From: Streptomyces scabichelini
Lineage (GTDB): Bacteria; Actinomycetota; Actinomycetes; Streptomycetales; Streptomycetaceae
Length of the DNA: 37,108 nt
Assembly: GCF_011045015.1 (NCBI RefSeq)
Contig: NZ_JAAKZY010000098.1
Location: forward strand, 1-37,108
Direction of reading: 5' to 3'
Shown here: positions 1 through 6,177 of the stretch, in pieces
Numbering within the stretch: position 1 is the first letter of the stretch
How the letters are laid out: every line of letters begins with the position of its first letter
The notes under the pieces: model-generated
Database searches by the model: none
Told to the model about the DNA's origin: nothing
What the model saw: the letters and a program-made list of their open reading frames with translations, nothing else
Position numbers and translations under genes: made by a program

Positions 1-32
1 CCGCTCAACCTCACCGCCACCCCCACCCGCTC

Positions 33-59
33 GTGAGAGCAACGTTCCCCCGCGGTCAC
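33..59. promoter_or_regulatory. Candidate GlnR box upstream of narK
   Basis: Reading the plus strand, the half-sites GTGAG, GTTCC and GTCAC are separated by exactly six bases each, an 11-bp periodicity. On the minus strand they read GTGAC-n6-GGAAC-n6-CTCAC, which fits the Streptomyces GlnR pattern gTnAC-n6-GaAAC. The site lies about 107-133 bp before the narK start codon. GlnR control of nitrate transport is established in Streptomyces; its action at this exact site is inference. Confidence 0.45.
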
Positions 60-108
60 TCAGAGGCACAGACCGGAAACGCGCCATCCCTACCTTCGGG
101 ACTCATCA

Positions 109-133
109 CCCACGTACGAACCCCACGTACGAC
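109..133. repeat. Short direct repeat in the narK leader
   Basis: The 11-mer CCCACGTACGA occurs twice, at 109-119 and 123-133, 14 bp apart, between the GlnR-like box and the narK ribosome binding site. It could be a regulator half-site pair or a chance duplication; nothing in the sequence decides. Confidence 0.35.
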
Positions 134-165
134 ACACCTGAGCACCGGAGAACCGTGGAGGCGTC

Positions 166-1548
166 ATGACAGCCCCTAGTACAGCCCCCGCACCGAGCAG
201 GGGAGGCCGCTGGATCGAGCACTGGGATCCCGAGGACGAGACCTTCTGGAAAGAGACCGGCGAGAAGGTAGCCCGGCGGAACCTCTTCTTCTCCGTACTC
301 TCCGAGCACATCGGGTTCTCGATCTGGACCCTGTGGTCCGTGATGGTGCTCTTCATGGGCCCGGAGTACGGGCTCACCCCCGCCGACAAGTTCTTCATCG
401 TGTCGATGGCGACCCTGGTCGGCGCCGTCGTGCGCGTCCCCTACACCTTCGCCGTCGCCCGCTTCGGCGGCCGGAACTGGACGATCGTCTCGGCGAGCAT
501 GCTGCTGATCCCGACGATCGCCGCGTTCATCGTGATGGAGCCCGGGACGTCGTTCGGGACGTTCCTGGTGTGCGCCATGCTCGCCGGCGTCGGCGGAGGC
601 AACTTCGCCAGCTCCATGACCAACATCAACTCCTTCTTCCCGCTGCGTAAGAAGGGGTGGGCGCTCGGCCTGAACGCCGGTGGCGGCAACATCGGTGTGC
701 CCGTGGTTCAGCTGGTCGGTCTCGCCGTCATCGGAGCGAGCGGTGGGCCGCGTGTGCTGCTCGGGATCTACATCCCGTTCATCATCCTCGCCACCGTCCT
801 CGGCGCCCTCTACATGGACAACATCTCGTCCGTGAAGAACGACACCGGCGCGGCCAAGGAGGCCGTCAAGGACGCGCACACCTGGATCATGTCCTTCCTC
901 TACATCGGGACCTTCGGATCCTTCATCGGCTACAGCTTCGCGTTCGGGCTCGTGCTGCAGACACAGTTCGGGCGTACGCCGCTGCAGGCCGCGTACGTCA
1001 CCTTCATCGGCCCGCTGCTCGGCTCCCTGATCCGGCCCTTCGGCGGCTGGCTCGCCGACAAGTACGGCGGCGCGAAGATCACGCTGTGGAACTTCGTCGG
1101 CATGGCCGCCGCGACCACCGTCATCATCTCCGCCTCGATGTCCAAGTCGCTGGCCCTCTTCACCACCGCCTTCATCGCCCTGTTCATCCTGACCGGACTC
1201 GGCAACGGCTCGACGTACAAGATGATCCCCGGCATCTTCCAGGCCAAGGCCGTCGCCATGGGACTCACCGGTGAAGAGGCCGCCTCCTACGGGCGCCGGC
1301 TCTCCGGTGCCTCCATGGGGCTCATCGGGGCCGTGGGCGCGCTCGGCGGACTCGGCATCAACCTCGCCTTCCGGCAGTCGTTCCTCAGCGTGGGATCGGG
1401 TACGGGTGCCTTCGTGGGCTTCCTCGCCTTCTACGCGGTCTGCTTCGGGGTGACCTGGGCCGTATACCTTCGCCGCCAGGCGCCCGCAGGGAGCCAGGCC
1501 ACACCGGCCGCCGAGTCGAAGACGCAGCTCAGCTACGCGGAGGTGTGA
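166..1548 (+). CDS. narK: Nitrate/nitrite MFS transporter NarK
   Basis: This 460-residue polytopic membrane protein belongs to the nitrate/nitrite porter (NNP) branch of the major facilitator superfamily and should move nitrate in and/or nitrite out. A cytoplasmic N-terminus of about 40 residues is followed by some twelve hydrophobic segments. Two NNP signatures are visible: a Gly/Asn-rich stretch near residues 140-180 (GVGGGNFASSM, then ALGLNAGGGNIGV) and a second one near residue 345 (GLGNGSTYKMIP). Arginines in VRVPYTF and RPFGGWLADKYGG match the substrate-binding and loop arginines of the family. The ATG at 166 is preceded by GGAGG at 157-161. A candidate GlnR box lies upstream and the nitrogen regulator gene nnaR follows, so the gene is probably nitrogen-controlled. 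Confidence 0.9.
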   Translation: MTAPSTAPAPSRGGRWIEHWDPEDETFWKETGEKVARRNLFFSVLSEHIGFSIWTLWSVMVLFMGPEYGLTPADKFFIVSMATLVGAVVRVPYTFAVARFGGRNWTIVSASMLLIPTIAAFIVMEPGTSFGTFLVCAMLAGVGGGNFASSMTNINSFFPLRKKGWALGLNAGGGNIGVPVVQLVGLAVIGASGGPRVLLGIYIPFIILATVLGALYMDNISSVKNDTGAAKEAVKDAHTWIMSFLYIGTFGSFIGYSFAFGLVLQTQFGRTPLQAAYVTFIGPLLGSLIRPFGGWLADKYGGAKITLWNFVGMAAATTVIISASMSKSLALFTTAFIALFILTGLGNGSTYKMIPGIFQAKAVAMGLTGEEAASYGRRLSGASMGLIGAVGALGGLGINLAFRQSFLSVGSGTGAFVGFLAFYAVCFGVTWAVYLRRQAPAGSQATPAAESKTQLSYAEV

Positions 1549-1549
1549 C

Positions 1550-1587
1550 GTAACACCACCGACATCAAGCGGAACCGAGCCTGTCAC
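1550..1587. promoter_or_regulatory. Weaker GlnR-like array before nnaR
   Basis: GTAAC, GACAT, GAACC and GTCAC follow one another with six-base gaps, so half-sites repeat every 11 bp. Only the outer two match the gTnAC half-site fully. nnaR is a reported GlnR target in S. coelicolor; this being the site is inference. It overlaps the hairpin at 1575-1606. Confidence 0.25.
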
Positions 1588-1606
1588 GAGCCGTTGACAG
1601 GCTCGG
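1575..1606 (+). terminator. Hairpin downstream of narK
   Basis: A perfect 12-bp stem (CCGAGCCTGTCA paired with TGACAGGCTCGG) with an 8-base loop starts 27 bp after the narK stop codon. There is no run of T, so it is either a hairpin-only terminator of the kind common in Streptomyces or an RNA-stabilising structure. Confidence 0.5.
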
Positions 1607-1644
1607 TTGACCGCTGATGTACGGCGGGTGCACGAACGGCGCAA

Positions 1645-1707
1645 ACCGGTGCAGGATGAACCGGCGCAGACCGGTGCAGTGCAGGATGACCGGTGCAGTG
1701 CAGGATG
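1645..1707. repeat. 19-bp tandem repeat upstream of nnaR
   Basis: Two perfect copies of ACCGGTGCAGTGCAGGATG lie head to tail at 1670-1688 and 1689-1707, preceded by shorter copies of the same theme at 1645-1669 (ACCGGTGCAGGATGA, then ACCGGCGCAG). The array ends 22 bp before the nnaR start codon. Confidence 0.75.
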
Positions 1708-1729
1708 AATCGAATCGGGACTAGAGCTG

Positions 1730-2890
1730 ATGCACGACGAACTGCAGCGACCAGACCGACACGAACACGGCCCCCTCGCGGGATTCACCGTCGGCGTGAC
1801 GGCGGCCCGCCGTGCCGACGAACTAGGCGCCCTGCTTCAGCGGCGCGGTGCCGCGGTCATGCACGCCCCAGCGCTCCGCATCGTGCCACTCTCCGACGAC
1901 AGCGAGCTGCTCGCGGCCACCAAGGAACTGATCGACCAGGTCCCGGACGTCGTGGTCGCGACCACCGCGATCGGGTTCCGGGGATGGGTCGAGGCCGCCG
2001 ACGGCTGGGGCCTCGGCGAGGCTCTGCTCGACCGGCTGCGCGGTGTCGAGCTGCTCGCCCGCGGGCCCAAGGTCAAAGGAGCGGTCCGGGCCGCGGGGCT
2101 CACCGAGGAGTGGTCCCCCTCGTCCGAGTCCATGGCCGAGGTGCTCGACCGGCTGCTCGAGGAGGGCGTCGACGGGCGCCGGATCGCGGTGCAGCTGCAC
2201 GGCGAGCCGCTGCCCGGTTTCGTCGAGGCGCTGCGGGCCGGAGGAGCGGAGGTCGTCGGCGTACCCGTCTACCGGTGGATGCCGCCGGAGGACATCAGCC
2301 CCGTCGACCGGCTGCTCGACGCCACGGTCACCCGCGGCCTGGATGCGCTGACCTTCACCAGTGCGCCGGCCGCCGCCTCGCTGCTGGGCCGTGCCGAGGA
2401 CCGCGGGCTGCTGCCCGAGCTGCTCGCCGCCCTCAACCACGACGTGCTGTCGGCCTGCGTCGGCCCGGTCACGGCGCTGCCGTTGCAGGCCCGGGGCATC
2501 GACACGATCCAGCCGGAGCGCTTCCGGCTCGGCCCCCTCGTACAGCTGCTGTGCCAGGAGCTGCCGTCCAGGGCGCGGACGCTGCCGATCGCGGGGCACC
2601 GGGTGGAGATCCGGGGCCATGCGGTGATGGTGGACGACGCGCTGCGGCCCGTACCGCCTGCCGGTATGTCCCTGCTGCGCGCGCTGTCCCGGCGGCCCGG
2701 CTGGGTGGTCGCCCGGGCCGAGCTGCTGCGGGCGCTGCCCGGCGCGGGACGGGACGAGCACGCCGTCGAGACGGCCATGGCCCGGCTGCGTACGGCACTC
2801 GGGGCGCCCAAGCTGATCCAGACGGTGGTCAAGCGGGGTTACCGGCTCGCGCTCGACCCGGCGGCGGACTCCAAGTACGCGGACGCCTGA
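1730..2890 (+). CDS. nnaR: HemD-like nitrogen regulator NnaR
   Basis: This 386-residue protein joins a uroporphyrinogen-III synthase (HemD) fold, about residues 15-265, to a C-terminal OmpR/PhoB-type winged helix, about residues 285-380 (ending in the typical wing segment VKRGYRLALD). Databases often name it uroporphyrinogen-III synthase. In S. coelicolor the protein with this architecture next to narK is NnaR, described as a DNA-binding co-activator of nitrate/nitrite assimilation genes alongside GlnR. Whether the HemD domain still makes tetrapyrrole or only senses one is not decided by the sequence. The ATG at 1730 has only a weak upstream purine stretch. The 3' end overlaps the convergent DUF1772 gene by 52 bp. 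Confidence 0.85.
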   Translation: MHDELQRPDRHEHGPLAGFTVGVTAARRADELGALLQRRGAAVMHAPALRIVPLSDDSELLAATKELIDQVPDVVVATTAIGFRGWVEAADGWGLGEALLDRLRGVELLARGPKVKGAVRAAGLTEEWSPSSESMAEVLDRLLEEGVDGRRIAVQLHGEPLPGFVEALRAGGAEVVGVPVYRWMPPEDISPVDRLLDATVTRGLDALTFTSAPAAASLLGRAEDRGLLPELLAALNHDVLSACVGPVTALPLQARGIDTIQPERFRLGPLVQLLCQELPSRARTLPIAGHRVEIRGHAVMVDDALRPVPPAGMSLLRALSRRPGWVVARAELLRALPGAGRDEHAVETAMARLRTALGAPKLIQTVVKRGYRLALDPAADSKYADA

Positions 2891-3429
2891 CGCCCGTACG
2901 GCCCGTACCGCCCATAGAGCACGAGCGCCCACGCCAGGAATCCGAGGGCGCACGTCGACAGCACGGCCCGTACGACGTTCCAGGCCACCCAAGGGTCCTC
3001 GAACTCCTCGCGCACGGCGGCCGGATCGGCGATCCTCGCCGGATCGCCGGCGTCTACGAGGTCGGTGTTGAGCGGGACGTTCACCGTGACGGTGAACAGG
3101 AACGCGAGGGCGTACGCGACGAGGGCCGCCCACACCCACCGGCGCAGCCTCCTGGAAGAGCGCAGCTGCCAGGCGGAGATCGCCGTGAGGACCAGCGCGC
3201 CCATGAAGCTCAGGAAGAACACCGGGTTGTAGATGGCGTCATCGGTGTTCTGCATGACCTCGACGTAGACGCGGTCGTCGCTGCGGGCCAGCGCCGGCAT
3301 CACGGCGCAGGCGAAAACGTAGAAGGACCCGGCGATCAGACCCATGGCGACCGTGGCCGCGACCAGCACACCCCCGGCGGTCGTACGCCGCCGCTCCCTG
3401 TTCTCTGTCCTTGCCGTCGTGTTCGTCAT
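2839..3429 (-). CDS. DUF1772 / anthrone-oxygenase-like membrane protein
   Basis: The 196-residue protein has about four transmembrane segments. The DUF1772 hallmarks are visible: the segment NVPLNTDL after the third hydrophobic stretch and WVAWNVVR before the fourth. The family includes fungal anthrone oxygenases, but bacterial members mostly have no known role, so a catalytic function should not be assumed. The start codon at 3429 faces the CGNR regulator across a 190-bp divergent intergenic region. The gene runs into the end of nnaR, tail to tail, with a 52-bp coding overlap. Confidence 0.7.
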   Translation of the reverse strand: MTNTTARTENRERRRTTAGGVLVAATVAMGLIAGSFYVFACAVMPALARSDDRVYVEVMQNTDDAIYNPVFFLSFMGALVLTAISAWQLRSSRRLRRWVWAALVAYALAFLFTVTVNVPLNTDLVDAGDPARIADPAAVREEFEDPWVAWNVVRAVLSTCALGFLAWALVLYGRYGPYGRQASAYLESAAGSSASR

Positions 3430-3619
3430 GGCTTCGAGTCAACCGGCGGGCCGCGCCCGGCGACATCGCCGTGGCGCTCATGCGCATACGCGGACGTCCA
3501 AGGCGTTACCGGGGGTTCTGGCGCTGGGGGTTCCGGCCGCGCGTGCGGGGAGGCACTGTAGGGGGTACGGACCCTCGCCGACCCCTTCATGGCGGTAACC
3601 CCAAGGCGGTGACAGGAAC

Positions 3620-4231
3620 ATGGCATTGGGCACAGCCGCGGCCACGGCCTCGTACGAGCTGCGGTTCGACTCCGGTCGGATCTGTCTGGACCTTCTGGCG
3701 ACCACGCATCCCGAGGAACGGCTCGACTCGGTCGAGCCGTTGCGGGCCTGGATCAGCGGATCGGGGCTCGTTCCGGCGGATACGTCGCTGGCGGCGGCCG
3801 ACACCTCCTGGCTGGTGGGCTTTCGTGAACTGCGCGGTCACATCGGGCAGTTGGTGCGCGGAGAGCCCTCGGCGGCCTCCCGGCCCTTCGGTATCGCGCT
3901 GGCCCGCGTCAACGAACGCGCCCGCGCGGCGACTCCCGCTCCGCGTGCGGTCTGGGACGACGCCGGCGCCCTCGTACGGGCCCTCGACGGCTCGCCCTCC
4001 TGTGCCGGGCTCCTTGCCGTCGTGGCCCGCGATGCCGTGGAACTGCTCACCGATCCCGTCGCCCGGGCGAGCATCCGGCAGTGTGAGGGGGACAACTGCC
4101 CCATCGTGTACCTCGACACGTCGCGTGGGCGTCGGCGCCGCTGGTGCTCCAGTGAGACGTGCGGCAACCGGGAACGGGTGGCTCGGCATCGGCGACGGGC
4201 GCGCTCCGCTGGGAGTGCGGTTCCGGTGTGA
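3620..4231 (+). CDS. CGNR zinc-finger protein (ABATE domain)
   Basis: The 203-residue protein begins with an ABATE-type domain (FDSGRICLDLLATTHP near the N-terminus) and ends with a treble-clef CGNR zinc finger. The four metal ligands lie in CEGDNCPIVYLD and WCSSETCGNRERV, followed by an Arg/His-rich tail that could contact nucleic acid. Members are generally called transcriptional regulators, with little experimental support. The start at 3620 is preceded by GACAGGA. It stands alone, divergent from the DUF1772 gene and followed by repeats rather than by a gene in the same operon. Confidence 0.75.
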   Translation: MALGTAAATASYELRFDSGRICLDLLATTHPEERLDSVEPLRAWISGSGLVPADTSLAAADTSWLVGFRELRGHIGQLVRGEPSAASRPFGIALARVNERARAATPAPRAVWDDAGALVRALDGSPSCAGLLAVVARDAVELLTDPVARASIRQCEGDNCPIVYLDTSRGRRRRWCSSETCGNRERVARHRRRARSAGSAVPV

Positions 4232-4271
4232 GGGGTGGTTCCGAAGGTGCTGGAGAGGTGGCTTCGGAAGG

Positions 4272-4313
4272 TGCGGGTCCGTCGTGGCTGGTCGCGCAGT
4301 TCCCCGCGCCCCT
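4272..4313. repeat. Dispersed intergenic repeat, copy 1
   Basis: This 42-bp sequence, beginning TGCGGGTCCGTCGTGGC and ending CCCCGCGCCCCT, recurs base for base at 25196-25237. A third, interrupted member lies at 36927-36993. All three are intergenic, just downstream of coding regions. Similar elements ending in this GC-rich motif are common between Streptomyces genes. Confidence 0.8.
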
Positions 4314-4395
4314 ATCGGGGCACCCCGTCAGGTGTGCCCCTGTCGGGGCACCCCCCGTCAGGCGCGCCCCTGTCGAGGCGCCCCTGACTGGGCGC
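4308..4395. repeat. 28-30 bp GC-rich tandem repeat
   Basis: Three imperfect units follow dispersed repeat copy 1, starting at 4308, 4336 and 4366. Each begins GCCCCT-n-TCGGGGC (the third GCCCCTGTCGAGGC), and the first two continue into CCCCGTCAGG. Each unit contains its own small hairpin (GCCCC paired with GGGGC). It looks like local amplification of the tail of the dispersed element. Confidence 0.65.
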
Positions 4396-4667
4396 AGCCC
4401 CGCGCTGTCCCGTATGTCTTCTTCGTGCTCGGCAATTTCTAGTGACATTGGCTACATCGGGTTTCCGTCTGTCATGGCGTGGGCAATGACGGGATCTCGC
4501 CAGCGTGGCTGAAATGTAAAGCCCCCGTGACGGGTATGTGCGGCCATGTCCGCCTGGTCCCGCCGGGTCGAAGAAACACACGTCACACTTTGAACAGCCT
4601 GCCGTTCGCATGCGTACCCGGTGGAGAGCGACCGACTCGGGGGAACCCCCGGACACCGGAGGTAGGC

Positions 4668-5243
4668 GTGCGCAAGGATTCCGCCGTGGCCGATGAACGA
4701 CCGCCGAGGGCCCGACATCGCATGTCCCAGCCCTCGGAACCCGACGAGGAGCTGATGCGTGCGCTGTACAGGGAACACGCGGGGCCCCTGCTCGCCTATG
4801 TGCTGCGGCTGGTCGCCGGTGACCGGCAGCGTGCCGAGGACGTTGTGCAGGAGACGCTCATCCGTGCCTGGAAGAATGCCGGTCAGCTCAACCGAGCTAC
4901 CGGTTCGGTACGACCCTGGCTGGTGACGGTCGCCCGGCGCATCGTCATCGACGGCCACCGCAGCCGGCAGGCCCGGCCTCAGGAGGTGGACCCGTCGCCG
5001 CTGGAGGTCATCCCCGCGGAGGACGAGATCGACAAGGCGTTGTGGCTGATGACACTGTCTGACGCGCTGGACGACCTGACCCCTGCTCACCGGGAGGTCC
5101 TGGTCGAGACGTACTTCAAGGGGCGTACTGTCAATGAGGCTGCCGAGACGCTGGGCATTCCCAGTGGCACGGTGCGCTCACGGGTGTTCTATGCCCTGCG
5201 TTCGATGAAGCTGGCGCTGGAAGAGCGTGGGGTGACGGCATGA
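4668..5243 (+). CDS. sigU: ECF RNA polymerase sigma factor, SigU-like
   Basis: This 191-residue ECF sigma factor has only regions 2 and 4. Region 2 is around residues 25-95 (LMRALYREHAGPLLAYV, then RAEDVVQETLIRAWKN) and region 4 around residues 125-185 (LTPAHREVLVETYFKG, then LGIPSGTVRSRVFYALRSMK). I chose the GTG at 4668 because GGAGG lies at 4658-4662; an in-frame GTG at 4479 exists but has no such site. The stop overlaps the anti-sigma start (ATGA), giving translational coupling. Gene order and partner suggest SigU, whose unchecked activity blocks morphological differentiation in S. coelicolor; the symbol rests on remembered synteny. Confidence 0.85.
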   Translation: MRKDSAVADERPPRARHRMSQPSEPDEELMRALYREHAGPLLAYVLRLVAGDRQRAEDVVQETLIRAWKNAGQLNRATGSVRPWLVTVARRIVIDGHRSRQARPQEVDPSPLEVIPAEDEIDKALWLMTLSDALDDLTPAHREVLVETYFKGRTVNEAAETLGIPSGTVRSRVFYALRSMKLALEERGVTA

Positions 5244-6061
5244 GTACATACGGGGGATACGGAACGGGTACCCCTGGACCCATGCAAAGTTCGCAGGGCC
5301 CGGGTGATGTGCACGAGACTGTCGGCGCGTATGCCCTCGGCATTCTCGACGACGCGGAGGCGACCGCCTTCGAGGCGCACCTCGCGACCTGCGAGTGGTG
5401 CGCGCAGCAGCTGGACGAACTCGCGGGCATGGAGCCGATGCTGGCCGCCCTCGCGGATCTGCCGGGCGCCCAGGGCACTCCGGCCATCGGCGAGTCGTTG
5501 TCCGCCAAGCCGAGCCCACGCCTGGTGAACCGGCTGGTCGACGAGGTCGCGGAGCGCCGCGCCCAGAAGCGTCGGCGCGGCATGTACATGGTCGCGGCGG
5601 CCGCCGCGCTGATCATCGGTGGCCCGGTCACCGCGATCGGGGTCACCGGCGGCGACGGCGAGAACAACAACGTGACGGCGGCACCGCACTCCACCAGCCC
5701 CGCCGAGGACGCCTTCTTCAACGACATGAAGGACAAGATCTCCGCCACCGACCCGACCACCAAGGTCAGCGCCACGGTCGGCATGGAGAGCAAGGCCTGG
5801 GGCACCCACGCCGTCGTGGAGCTCAAGAACGTCAAGGGCCCGGAGAAGTGCTCCCTCGTCGCCGTCGGCAAGAACGGCGACCGCGAGACGGTGAGTTCCT
5901 GGTCCGTCCCGAAGTGGGGCTACGGCATCAAGGACAGCACCAACGAGAAGGCGAAGAAGCCGCTGTACGTCCACGGCGGCGCCGCCATGACACCGAACGA
6001 GATCGACCATTTCGAGATCGTGACGTTCGACGGCACGCGTCTGGTGCAGGTGGACGCGTGA
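5240..6061 (+). CDS. rsuA: Zinc-finger membrane anti-sigma factor, RsuA-like
   Basis: This 273-residue protein has an N-terminal zf-HC2 anti-sigma domain: His in VHETVGAYALG and the H-x3-C-x2-C motif in HLATCEWC, near residues 20-60. One transmembrane segment follows at about residues 114-134, then a roughly 135-residue extracytoplasmic domain that I cannot assign to a named fold. This is the usual plan of an anti-sigma factor that holds its sigma at the membrane and releases it on an external cue. It starts inside the stop codon of the sigma gene, as expected for stoichiometric production. In S. coelicolor the SigU partner is RsuA. Confidence 0.85.
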   Translation: MSTYGGYGTGTPGPMQSSQGPGDVHETVGAYALGILDDAEATAFEAHLATCEWCAQQLDELAGMEPMLAALADLPGAQGTPAIGESLSAKPSPRLVNRLVDEVAERRAQKRRRGMYMVAAAAALIIGGPVTAIGVTGGDGENNNVTAAPHSTSPAEDAFFNDMKDKISATDPTTKVSATVGMESKAWGTHAVVELKNVKGPEKCSLVAVGKNGDRETVSSWSVPKWGYGIKDSTNEKAKKPLYVHGGAAMTPNEIDHFEIVTFDGTRLVQVDA

Positions 6062-6069
6062 CCGAACCG

Positions 6070-6116
6070 GCAGCGGATACGTAGACCGCACGGATAGACC
6101 CGCAGCGGATACGTAG
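6070..6116. repeat. 15-bp direct repeat upstream of helD
   Basis: GCAGCGGATACGTAG occurs perfectly at 6070-6084 and 6102-6116. The copies start 32 bp apart, about three helical turns, in the 116-bp gap between the anti-sigma gene and the HelD gene. It could be a double operator. Confidence 0.75.
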
Positions 6117-6177
6117 CCTCCCCGGCCCCCCTTCGCGTACGGTTGACGGCTGCCATGCACGTCAGAAGGGGGCCCGG

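Larger units (their letters stand above)
4232..4667. other. Gene-free stretch before sigU
   Basis: No gene is apparent here. It contains the dispersed 42-bp repeat (4272-4313), a GC-rich tandem repeat (4308-4395), and a possible promoter for sigU: TTGAAC at 4590-4595 and CGTACC at 4613-4618 with a 17-bp spacer. The -10 match is poor, so the promoter is a weak suggestion. Confidence 0.4.

Noticed and set aside
1645..1707. CRISPR array
   Set aside because: The units are contiguous tandem copies with no spacers. No cas genes are present anywhere in the window.
106..1788. A 560-residue open frame on the minus strand across narK
   Set aside because: It is antisense to a clear NNP transporter, Arg/Gly/Asp/His-rich and without any family motif. 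Long antisense frames are common in GC-rich DNA. The same applies to the long minus-strand frames across helD, the malic enzyme, the molybdenum-hydroxylase operon, the MFS gene and the helicase.
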